Assembly (NCBI GenBank): GCA_017434775.1
Contig: JAFSGG010000032.1
Coordinates: 1-54,097 of the forward strand
Reading direction: 5' to 3'
Source: Clostridia bacterium
Lineage (GTDB): Bacteria > Bacillota > Clostridia > Christensenellales > Aristaeellaceae
DNA: 54,097 nt
Shown here: positions 1 through 6,359 of the stretch, in pieces
Numbering within the stretch: position 1 is the stretch's first letter
How the letters are laid out: each line of letters begins with the position of its first letter
Position numbers and translations under genes: made by a program
Notes under the pieces: model-generated
Databases searched by the model: none
Seen by the model: the letters and a program-made list of their open reading frames with translations, nothing else
What the model was told of the DNA's origin: nothing

Positions 1-115
1 CCAGTTCTTTATCCCGAAGATAGACAAGGCACATGCGGTGAACAGGTATTTCATATTGCTCCATCAAACGCTGCAAGGCGTTTTCCCGGCTTTCGGTATG
101 CAGTTTTTCGGCCAT
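1..115 (-). CDS. ECF-type RNA polymerase sigma factor, N-terminal fragment
   Basis: Only the first 38 codons lie in the window; the gene runs off the left edge. It starts at ATG (113-115, read on the minus strand) and encodes an N-terminus containing YEIPVHRMCLVYLRDKEL. This matches sigma-70 region 2 of ECF factors, where an acidic or amphipathic helix is followed by C-x-x-YL-x-D. It closely parallels the start of the ECF sigma factor at 44906 (YSDAILRTCFLYLSDQAQ), so the two are probably paralogues. The ribosome binding site is weak (GCGAGGCG). A CGTCTA motif lies upstream at 169-174. The target regulon and any anti-sigma partner are outside the window. Family assignment is fairly secure despite the short length. 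Confidence 0.75.
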   Translation of the reverse strand, partial: MAEKLHTESRENALQRLMEQYEIPVHRMCLVYLRDKEL

Positions 116-168
116 GGGATCGCCTCGCTTTCTTTTGCATTTGGTTTCTCGAGAACCTTTCACTTATA

Positions 169-174
169 TAGACG
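169..174 (-). promoter_or_regulatory. candidate ECF-type -10 element (CGTCTA)
   Basis: On the minus strand CGTCTATATAAG lies about 54 nt upstream of the partial ECF sigma gene. CGTC-type -10 elements are typical of ECF-dependent promoters. The same CGTCTA hexamer occurs before the other ECF sigma gene at 44876-44881. No convincing -35 could be identified here, so this is tentative. Confidence 0.3.
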
Positions 175-221
175 CAAAGAAGGGGTTATTTGACTGATTC
201 GAGCCGTAATTCTATGAAAAA

Positions 222-250
222 ACACGCAAAAAGGAAGGGCTTTTGCGTGT
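222..250 (-). terminator. bidirectional intrinsic terminator
   Basis: A perfect 10-bp stem (ACACGCAAAA with TTTTGCGTGT; arms 222-231 and 241-250) is flanked by an A-run on the left and a T-run on the right. It follows the stop codon of the secreted protein gene at 281 and separates it from the ECF sigma gene. Confidence 0.8.
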
Positions 251-280
251 TTTTTGCAGATTTCCGAAAGCTGAACTATA

Positions 281-937
281 TTACAGATCCTGCCAGAGAA
301 TTTCCATCCATTCGTCAAATGTTTCTGCGGTCACATCTTCCAGCGACAGGATGATTTCGTGATATTTTACCCCATTAAATGAACCGTCCCGATAATCCCG
401 GAAGGTGACGTGCAATTGATCCAGATGGGTGATGAGGGTGTAGGTGGCATTGTTCAGGCTGGCTTCTTTGTATTCTTCGGATGTTGCTTTCCGAACGGGA
501 TACAAATCCGTGCCGTCCCACTGGTAAAGGGTACTTTCAAACAAGGCACCGGCATAGCCGTTATTGGCATAGGTGGAGAGCAGTTTTTCTTTAGGATGCA
601 GTTGGAAATTGACCGCATCCCCTTCATAGCCCATCAGCCTGACGGGGGAGTAATGGTTGTTTGAGAAGACGAAGAGCTTATAGAAGAAATTGCTGGCGCC
701 CCGGGTGGTGAGGATGGTGAGATCGGGAATGCCGTCAAAATTGATGTCCTGATACTGAATAAAAGGTTCCGCTTCCCGGGAAGTGAAATAAATGATCTGG
801 CCGTTATCCGCCTGGAACCGCCAGATGAATTCATCTCCGGAAACGCCCACGACCTGGAGGGATTCCATATTGTCTTCCGCCATGGAAGGGGTGAGTGCCA
901 GCAGAAAAACCAGCAAGCAGAGCATAAACCTTTTCAT
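281..937 (-). CDS. secreted protein with a calcium-binding-like DxNxDGxxD loop
   Basis: This is a 218-residue exported protein of unknown function. The start is the ATG at 937 because GAAGGAGG sits directly upstream; a longer in-frame extension to 967 lacks such a site. Residues 1-20 form a signal peptide (MKRF, then a hydrophobic core ending SMA). Residues 64-72 read D-I-N-F-D-G-I-P-D, an exact D-x-N-x-D-G-x-x-D loop as in FG-GAP/VCBS and dockerin calcium loops. The remainder is rich in beta-prone segments, consistent with an extracellular beta-rich fold. It is monocistronic, with a terminator at 222-250. The signal peptide and loop are directly visible; the role is unknown. Confidence 0.75.
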   Translation of the reverse strand: MKRFMLCLLVFLLALTPSMAEDNMESLQVVGVSGDEFIWRFQADNGQIIYFTSREAEPFIQYQDINFDGIPDLTILTTRGASNFFYKLFVFSNNHYSPVRLMGYEGDAVNFQLHPKEKLLSTYANNGYAGALFESTLYQWDGTDLYPVRKATSEEYKEASLNNATYTLITHLDQLHVTFRDYRDGSFNGVKYHEIILSLEDVTAETFDEWMEILWQDL

Positions 938-1092
938 AAGCAGCAGCCTCCTTCTTCGTTCCACCATAAAGACGAAACAGCAAAGACAATTGTTGCAAAA
1001 ATTGAGAAAAAACCGTGCATTTTACTTTCATTGGGAAGGAAAAGCGGTTTTCTGACCGAACATATAGGTATCAAACATCGGAGGACGGAAAT

Positions 1093-1986
1093 ATGCAGAG
1101 AAAAACCGGGTCTTCGGACCATATCACAAGGGCTTATCTGGATAGTTTGTTATTGGAAGTGAGGCATCTGGACAGTGTGATGCCGGATACCGGTATGAAT
1201 CTTTTCGGCTGTCATTTTGATACACCGGTGATGACCGCCGCTCTTTCGCATCTGCACAACACCTGCGAAAACGGCATGACGGAATTTGCCCGGGGCGCAG
1301 CCCTGGCCAACGCCGTGTGCTTCAGCGGCATGGGCCCGGAAAAGGAACTGGAAGGGATGATCGATACCGGGGCCAAAGTGGTGAAGATCATCAAAACTTA
1401 TGCGGACCGGGACAGCATTTACCGCAAAATTCAGCATGCGGAGCATTACGGCGCCTTAGCGGTGGGCATGGATATTGACCACGCTTTCAGCCACCATGGA
1501 TATGACTGCATTGAAGGCATGGAAATGCGGCCGCTGACCACGGAAGAACTGAAGCAGTATGTCAACAGCACCAAGCTGCCTTTTGTCATCAAAGGCGTGC
1601 TCAGTGTGCAGGATGCATTGAAATGCAAGGAAGCGGGCGTTAAGGGGATTGTGGTATCCCACCACAACGGACGGCTGCAGTATAGTTTGCCGCCGCTGAT
1701 GGTGCTGCCGGAAATTATGAAAGCCGTGGGCGGCAGCATGGAAGTGTTTGTGGATTGCAGCCTGGAAAGCGGCATCGATGTGTATAAGTGCCTGGCACTG
1801 GGCGCCAAGGCCTGCTGCGTCGGACGGCCTTTGATGAAGCGGCTGGGGGAAAAGGGCGCAGAAGGCGTGAAGGAAGGGATTCTGGAGATTACCCGGGATC
1901 TGCGCTATACCATGGCCATGACCTGCGCTAAGGATTTGCAGAGCATCGATCCAACCGTTATGCGCATGGGCAGCTTTACCTGGTGA
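1093..1986 (+). CDS. FMN-dependent alpha-hydroxyacid oxidase/dehydrogenase family protein
   Basis: This 297-residue TIM-barrel protein belongs to the LldD/glycolate oxidase/lactate oxidase family, which oxidises 2-hydroxyacids with FMN. The start at 1093 follows CGGAGGACGG. The family landmarks are present but altered. VIKGV around residue 168 keeps the active-site lysine. The usual SNHGGRQ is SHHNGRL (His191 and Arg194 kept). The usual DGGIRRG phosphate-binding loop is DCSLESG from residue 221. ALGAKACCVGRP (residues 235-246) is retained. The protein is shorter than the usual 350-400 residues and lacks part of the N-terminal region. Its stop overlaps the start of a Nudix gene (TGATG), so the two are co-translated. 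The substrate may be atypical, or flavin binding may be altered. Confidence 0.8.
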   Translation: MQRKTGSSDHITRAYLDSLLLEVRHLDSVMPDTGMNLFGCHFDTPVMTAALSHLHNTCENGMTEFARGAALANAVCFSGMGPEKELEGMIDTGAKVVKIIKTYADRDSIYRKIQHAEHYGALAVGMDIDHAFSHHGYDCIEGMEMRPLTTEELKQYVNSTKLPFVIKGVLSVQDALKCKEAGVKGIVVSHHNGRLQYSLPPLMVLPEIMKAVGGSMEVFVDCSLESGIDVYKCLALGAKACCVGRPLMKRLGEKGAEGVKEGILEITRDLRYTMAMTCAKDLQSIDPTVMRMGSFTW

Positions 1987-2462
1987 TGCGTATGGACTGG
2001 ATTTTTTCGGGCGAAAACTGGACCTGCGGCGTGCGCGTAGCCGGGGTGCTGATAAGGAATGACAAAATCCTTCTGCAGCGGGAGGAAAACGGGCATGAAT
2101 ATGCCGTGCCCGGCGGCCACATTAAAATCGGAGTAGCGCTGGAAGACGGGCTGAAAAGGGAGTGGCTGGAGGAAATGGGCACGGCGATTTGCTGCCAAAG
2201 GCTCCTGTGGACGGAAGAATGCTTGTGGGAATGGAAAGGGAAGAAAAACCATAGCCTTTCCTTTTACTACCGGATCGAAACGGAAAACCCGTCCGATCTA
2301 CCGGATGACGGCCTGACCCATTGCCACAAGGATAACAGCCATATTGTGCTGGAATGGGTGGAACTGGATGCGTTAAACGATATCGTGGTTTACCCAGAAT
2401 TTCTGAAGGAAGCCATCTTCCGTCTGGATGAACCCATGCGGCATTTTGTAACAAGCGCATAA
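1986..2462 (+). CDS. Nudix hydrolase
   Basis: This 158-residue Nudix-fold protein would hydrolyse a nucleoside diphosphate linked to another moiety. Its Nudix box starts at Gly44 and retains the catalytic R-E-x-x-E-E-x-G core at residues 58-65. The first conserved glutamate of the box is replaced by Val50, which weakens but does not abolish the signature. ATG 1986 overlaps the preceding stop codon in TGATG; another ATG two codons later (1992) is possible. Translational coupling to the FMN oxidoreductase suggests a shared pathway, possibly clean-up of a flavin- or nucleotide-linked metabolite. That link is inference. A strong terminator follows. Confidence 0.85.
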   Translation: MRMDWIFSGENWTCGVRVAGVLIRNDKILLQREENGHEYAVPGGHIKIGVALEDGLKREWLEEMGTAICCQRLLWTEECLWEWKGKKNHSLSFYYRIETENPSDLPDDGLTHCHKDNSHIVLEWVELDALNDIVVYPEFLKEAIFRLDEPMRHFVTSA

Positions 2463-2475
2463 AGGAAAACAAAAA

Positions 2476-2503
2476 ACCGGTGGAAATTCCACCGGTCTTT
2501 TTT
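2476..2503 (+). terminator. bidirectional intrinsic terminator between Nudix gene and ferredoxin
   Basis: The inverted repeat ACCGGTGGAA/TTCCACCGGT (arms 2476-2485 and 2487-2496) has T2498-2503 on the plus side and A2471-2476 on the other. It can therefore terminate the convergent Nudix and ferredoxin genes. Confidence 0.85.
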
Positions 2504-2511
2504 CGCTTTGA

Positions 2512-2682
2512 TTAAGCCTGTTCGGGAGCGCCAACGGGGCAGGCATCAGCGCAAGCGCCGCATTCGATGCACTTGTCAGCGTCGATATCGAACTTGCCGT
2601 CGCCTTCGATGATAGCTTCCACGGGGCATTCAGCAGCGCAAGCGCCGCAAGCAATGCAAGCATCAGTGATCTTGAAAGCCAT
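2512..2682 (-). CDS. 2[4Fe-4S] ferredoxin
   Basis: This 56-residue clostridial-type ferredoxin carries electrons at low potential for enzymes such as pyruvate:ferredoxin oxidoreductase and hydrogenase. Two complete cluster motifs are visible: [12 protein letters not shown] and [12 protein letters not shown], each C-x2-C-x2-C-x3-C-P, separated by a short acidic linker. The family is usually about 55 residues, so the gene is full length. The start at 2682 follows TTGGAGG. Expression is probably high, since the promoter (2726-2754) is near consensus and a strong terminator follows. Small size can hide it from ORF callers. Its presence is good evidence for an anaerobe. Confidence 0.96.
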   Translation of the reverse strand: MAFKITDACIACGACAAECPVEAIIEGDGKFDIDADKCIECGACADACPVGAPEQA

Positions 2683-2725
2683 GATAGTTTACCTCCAAAC
2701 GAATTTTCGCTTTCGCGTTGCTATT

Positions 2726-2754
2726 ATTATACGCCTGTTCCGCCCAAAATGCAA
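2726..2754 (-). promoter_or_regulatory. promoter of the ferredoxin gene
   Basis: On the minus strand TTGCAT (2749-2754) and a perfect TATAAT (2726-2731) are separated by exactly 17 bp, upstream of the ferredoxin ribosome binding site. Confidence 0.8.
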
Positions 2755-2771
2755 GGGGAAAGGCATATATT

Positions 2772-3623
2772 TTACGGTTGGGTTTCGTTGGTGACGGTAT
2801 TTCCATGAATATCAATGCGGAAGGAAACGCCGTTTTCCTCCACCGGGGCCGTACCGTTTTCAAAATCATCCGCCTGTGTAAACCGGGGTGAAATGACAAC
2901 ATGCCCGGCAAGATCGGCATAGCCGTACAGCTGGGTTTCTTTCGCCTGAACGACGATTCGCCCATCTTTGGCAACGGAACCGTAGACGGCTGTAATCCCT
3001 TCCGGAAGCGGGATGAGGGTTCCGGTTTCATCGATCAGGATATAGTCTTCGGCCCCTTCGTCCAAAACATTGGAGGCAATGCCTTCTGAAAATTTACCGG
3101 GCAAAACCCCTGCATACAGGCAGGGAATCACCAGTTCGCCGGTGGTGCGGCTGGCGTACCCGGCGCGCATGTTTTCGTCCAGTACCGGTACCAGATGATC
3201 GCAGGCCATCCTGGTGAGTACTTCACGCCATTTTACGCCGGAGAAAACGCCGCTTTTTGTATCAAAAAAGCCGAAAAGCGTATTTTCCTGTACCAAAGAA
3301 ACCCCAAACAGGCCGGAAAGGGTTTCGACATCGCCGTCATCGATATAGATATGGTATTCTGCCGGCAGGATGAAGGAACCGGAGGAATCGATGATACCGT
3401 CATGATTCAGTGGCTGTTCACTGCGATTTACGCTGACCCGGGCATAGCCGTTCAGAAAAGGATCTGCTTCGTCGAAGGCAGGAGGGATGCGCCATTGACC
3501 GTTGGTATCCTGATAGCCCCATTTCCCGGAAGTGTCATCATATACGGGAAGGAGATCTGCGTTTTCAGCCAGACAAATCCACGGCAAAAAGAGCAATATC
3601 AGCAAAAGGAAGAAGTTCTTCAT
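2772..3623 (-). CDS. secreted WG (KWG) repeat protein
   Basis: This 283-residue exported protein contains WG-type beta repeats, for example KWGYQDTNGQWRIPPAFDEA near residue 35 and weaker copies (LFGFFDTKSG, LYGYADLAGHVVISPRF) spaced through the chain. A signal peptide is evident at residues 1-19 (MKNF, hydrophobic core, CLA). WG repeats are thought to form beta structures in surface or interaction proteins, with no known enzyme activity. The start follows AAGGAGGTG. It lies alone between terminators, downstream of the TIGR01440 operon and upstream of the ferredoxin. The call on repeats is firm; the function is unknown. Confidence 0.85.
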   Translation of the reverse strand: MKNFFLLLILLFLPWICLAENADLLPVYDDTSGKWGYQDTNGQWRIPPAFDEADPFLNGYARVSVNRSEQPLNHDGIIDSSGSFILPAEYHIYIDDGDVETLSGLFGVSLVQENTLFGFFDTKSGVFSGVKWREVLTRMACDHLVPVLDENMRAGYASRTTGELVIPCLYAGVLPGKFSEGIASNVLDEGAEDYILIDETGTLIPLPEGITAVYGSVAKDGRIVVQAKETQLYGYADLAGHVVISPRFTQADDFENGTAPVEENGVSFRIDIHGNTVTNETQP

Positions 3624-3685
3624 GGCACACCTCCTTGGGGATTTGTTATATAAACGAAGAGACTATGGAAATTCCTGCAAAAAAG

Positions 3686-3703
3686 CCCGGCATTTTGCCG
3701 GAC
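3686..3703 (-). terminator. intrinsic terminator after the TIGR01440 gene
   Basis: The stem CCGGCA/TGCCGG (3687-3692 and 3696-3701, extendable by flanking pairs) is followed on the minus strand by a run of T (A3679-3684 on the plus strand). It ends the mrfA-to-TIGR01440 operon. Confidence 0.75.
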
Positions 3704-3710
3704 TTTTGCT

Positions 3711-4256
3711 TTATTGATATACAGCCCTTTCTCCGCCGATGTAGGGCAGGCGGGAATAGGCACAGGTCACATGGGCGCTGCCCACTTTGTCAATTTCGCC
3801 CCGGAAGGGAACGGCTACGGGGCGAAGATGCATGCCGATGAGGGTATCGCCGATATCGATGCCGGCGTTTGCCTGTACAGCCAACACCAGGCAGGGGTTC
3901 TCCAGCATCTTCCATGCGGCGGCAGGCACGCTTCCCCCGGCCTTGGGCTGGGGCACGGCGCACACTTGCAGGTATCCGGCCTTTTCGGCGGCAGCCTTAT
4001 CCATTACCAGCGCCCGGTTCAGGTGTTCGCAGCACTGGAAAATGGGGGTGAGATTGGCGTTTTTGCAGAATTTCAGCACCGCTTCGGCAATCCATTCACC
4101 GATCTGGGGGGCGCTGTTTTTGCCGATTTTTCCGCCGGCCACTTCGCTGGTGGAGCAGCCGATGACCACCTGGGCGCCGGCTTGCAGCTTGCCGGCGATT
4201 TTCAGATCCAGCAGGGCTTTGGTCACCTGAGCCGTAATCATTTCGTAATCCGTCAT
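3711..4256 (-). CDS. TIGR01440/DUF436 (YwlG-like) family protein
   Basis: This 181-residue protein matches the conserved UPF0340 family found in Firmicutes (B. subtilis YwlG): an N-terminal helical region, then VVIGCSTSEVAGGKIGK around residues 31-47, and a C-terminal half with conserved Gly/Asp turns (IDIGDTLIGMHL). The molecular function of the family is not established. The start follows GGAGGAAGAAAACC. The preceding SpoU methyltransferase gene ends 15 bp upstream on the same strand, so it is the last gene of a four-gene operon beginning with mrfA. A terminator lies immediately downstream. Confidence 0.85.
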   Translation of the reverse strand: MTDYEMITAQVTKALLDLKIAGKLQAGAQVVIGCSTSEVAGGKIGKNSAPQIGEWIAEAVLKFCKNANLTPIFQCCEHLNRALVMDKAAAEKAGYLQVCAVPQPKAGGSVPAAAWKMLENPCLVLAVQANAGIDIGDTLIGMHLRPVAVPFRGEIDKVGSAHVTCAYSRLPYIGGERAVYQ

Positions 4257-4271
4257 GGTTTTCTTCCTCCG

Positions 4272-4988
4272 TTATTTCTTGAATGTATACATACCGATGG
4301 CCGTGGCAATGGCCAGGTTCAAAGAATCGATATCGTCAGAGTGGGGAATGCGCACAGCCCGGCCCATCTGAGCAAATTCCGGGGGCAGGCCGCTGCCTTC
4401 ATTGCCCATCACCAGGGCGCAGGGGCGGATGATGTCTTTCGCCGCTTCTTCCAGCAGGATGGACCCATCCAGCATGAAGGGATACAACTGATGTTCCGGA
4501 AACTCGGCCCGGTAAGCATCAAAATTCTCATATTCCCGGACCCGCAGGGAAAACAGGGCGCCCATGGAGGAACGCACCACTTTGGGGTCATATACGTCGG
4601 TAGCCGGGCGGATGATGGCAATATCATGGAAGCCCAGCCCCAGCGCCGTGCGCAAGATGGTGCCCAGGTTGCCGGCGTCAGAAATATGGTGCAGCACCAC
4701 ATGATCGCCTTGCTGCAATACAGCAGGCTGCTTTTCAAACACCGCGGCGGCAAAACAGTTTTCCTTCCCGGAAATGCGGGAAAGGGCTTTATCCGCCGCT
4801 TCGATGCGGATGTTGTTTGCCTTGGCCAGGGCGGTCAGCTTTTCCACGCCCTCGCCCTCCGTGGCTTTGGAAGAAAGCAGAAGCCGCCGCACCAGATGGG
4901 GGGCTTTCTTCATAGCTTCCATGGAAGGGAACATGCCGGGGGCGTAGGAATAATCCAGATTCCGTTTATAGGCTTCCAATGCAGGCAT
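4272..4988 (-). CDS. SpoU/TrmH-family RNA 2'-O-methyltransferase
   Basis: This 238-residue SPOUT methyltransferase would transfer a methyl group from SAM to a ribose 2'-OH in tRNA or rRNA. The three SpoU motifs are clear: NLGTILRTA (motif 1, with the catalytic Arg), VMGNEGSGL (motif 2) and IPHSDDIDSLNLAIA (motif 3, forming the trefoil knot). The N-terminal ~90 residues resemble the substrate-binding extension of RlmB/TrmH proteins but are divergent, so the target nucleotide cannot be assigned. The start follows AGGAGGGCCCT. It lies 9 bp after the aldehyde dehydrogenase stop and 15 bp before the TIGR01440 gene. Confidence 0.9.
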   Translation of the reverse strand: MPALEAYKRNLDYSYAPGMFPSMEAMKKAPHLVRRLLLSSKATEGEGVEKLTALAKANNIRIEAADKALSRISGKENCFAAAVFEKQPAVLQQGDHVVLHHISDAGNLGTILRTALGLGFHDIAIIRPATDVYDPKVVRSSMGALFSLRVREYENFDAYRAEFPEHQLYPFMLDGSILLEEAAKDIIRPCALVMGNEGSGLPPEFAQMGRAVRIPHSDDIDSLNLAIATAIGMYTFKK

Positions 4989-4997
4989 AGGGCCCTC

Positions 4998-6359
4998 CTA
5001 TTTCAAAAACTTCTTGATTTTTTGCAGCTTTGCAGGGGAATAGGGCGGATAGCGGAAAGAAAAATCCATAAAGCGGCTCTTTTTCAGCACGGCCTTCTGA
5101 TTGGAGAAGGTATCGAAGGTGTATTTGCCGTGGTATTTGCCCATACCGCTCATGCCTACGCCCCCAAAGGGCAGATGGGAAGAAGCCAGATGCATGATGG
5201 TATCGTTGATGCAGCCGCCGCCAAAGGAAATTCTGCTCAGCACCTTTTCCTGGGCGGAAGCACGATTGGTGAACAGATACAGCGCCAGGGGTTTTTCCCG
5301 GACGGCGATTTGCCGGATGGCTTCGTCCAGCCGGTCGAAGGTAATCACCGGCAGGATGGGAGCAAAAATCTCTTCCTGCATGATGGGGGACGCCCAGGTG
5401 ACCCGATCCAGAATGGTGGGGGCGATGCGGATGCCGTCGCCGATGCCGCCGCAGTAGATAATCTCCTTATCCATCAGTTCCATGGCCCGGGCGTAATGCC
5501 GGGGAGAGATCATTTGGGGCCAGGCAGGGTTTTCCAGGGCGTTGCCGTAAAATTCCTGCCAGCAGGCGGCAATTTCCTTCAGCAGCTTCTTTTTCACGTC
5601 GGAATGCACCAGAAGATAATCCGGCGCCACGCAGGTTTGCCCGGCATTGAGGGCTTTGCCAAAGGCAATGCGCCGGGCAGCCAATTTGATATCGGCGGAA
5701 TCATCCACAATGCAAGGGCTTTTGCCGCCCAGCTCCAAGGTGGTGGGGGTCAGGTATTTGGCGGCCTTTTCCTGCACAATTTTGCCCACGGTGACGCCGC
5801 CGGTGAAAAAGATGTAGTCAAAATGCTCGTCCAGCAGCTGCTGGTTTTCCGTACGTCCCCCCAGCACCACGGCTGCCTGTTCGGCCGGGAAGCATTCGCC
5901 GATGATCCGGGCCATGAGATCACTGGTGGCAGGGGCATAATTGCTGGGTTTTAAAATAGCATGGTTTCCGGCGGCCAGTGCGCCGATGAAAGGCGCCATG
6001 GTGAGCAGGAACGGATAATTCCAGGGCGCCATGATCAGCACCACGCCGTAAGGCTCGCTGAGGATGCGGGATTTGGCCGGGAACAAAACAAGCGGTGTGC
6101 GCACCTTTTTCGGCGCTGCCCAGCGGTGCAGATGGCGGATGAAATGGCGGATTTCAGAAAGCACCATGCCCACTTCCGTCATATACCCTTCTTCCGGGCA
6201 TTTGCCCAGATCTTGCTGCAGCGCATGGCAAATATTCCCTTCCCGTCGCTGGATAATCTCCTGCAGCCTTTCCAGGGCAATGATGCGCTCATCCACGGAA
6301 TAGGGGTGATTCCGGGCGAAGGAATTGCGCTGTAATACTACCAGTTCGTGTACAGTCAT
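4998..6359 (-). CDS. NAD(P)-dependent aldehyde dehydrogenase (class 3-like)
   Basis: This 453-residue aldehyde dehydrogenase would oxidise aldehydes to carboxylic acids. The length and lack of an N-terminal extension fit the ALDH3/YwdH-type class. Visible motifs are the cofactor segment APWNYPF, the general-base glutamate in LELGGKSP, and the nucleophile in AGQTCVAPDY. The C-terminal LPFGGVGMSGMGKYHGKYTF is typical of class 3 enzymes. The start is ATG 6359, whose ATGA overlaps the TGA of mrfA (6356-6358). A longer reading upstream to 6461 lies wholly inside mrfA and is rejected. Translational coupling to a DNA-repair helicase hints at a role in aldehyde or chemical damage, but this is inference. 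Confidence 0.93.
   Translation of the reverse strand: MTVHELVVLQRNSFARNHPYSVDERIIALERLQEIIQRREGNICHALQQDLGKCPEEGYMTEVGMVLSEIRHFIRHLHRWAAPKKVRTPLVLFPAKSRILSEPYGVVLIMAPWNYPFLLTMAPFIGALAAGNHAILKPSNYAPATSDLMARIIGECFPAEQAAVVLGGRTENQQLLDEHFDYIFFTGGVTVGKIVQEKAAKYLTPTTLELGGKSPCIVDDSADIKLAARRIAFGKALNAGQTCVAPDYLLVHSDVKKKLLKEIAACWQEFYGNALENPAWPQMISPRHYARAMELMDKEIIYCGGIGDGIRIAPTILDRVTWASPIMQEEIFAPILPVITFDRLDEAIRQIAVREKPLALYLFTNRASAQEKVLSRISFGGGCINDTIMHLASSHLPFGGVGMSGMGKYHGKYTFDTFSNQKAVLKKSRFMDFSFRYPPYSPAKLQKIKKFLK

Noticed and set aside
3714-5954. 746-codon open frame on the plus strand opposite TIGR01440, SpoU and aldehyde dehydrogenase genes
   Set aside because: It is a shadow produced by codon bias: it is antisense to three well-conserved genes, has low-complexity His/Gly-rich content and no ribosome binding site.
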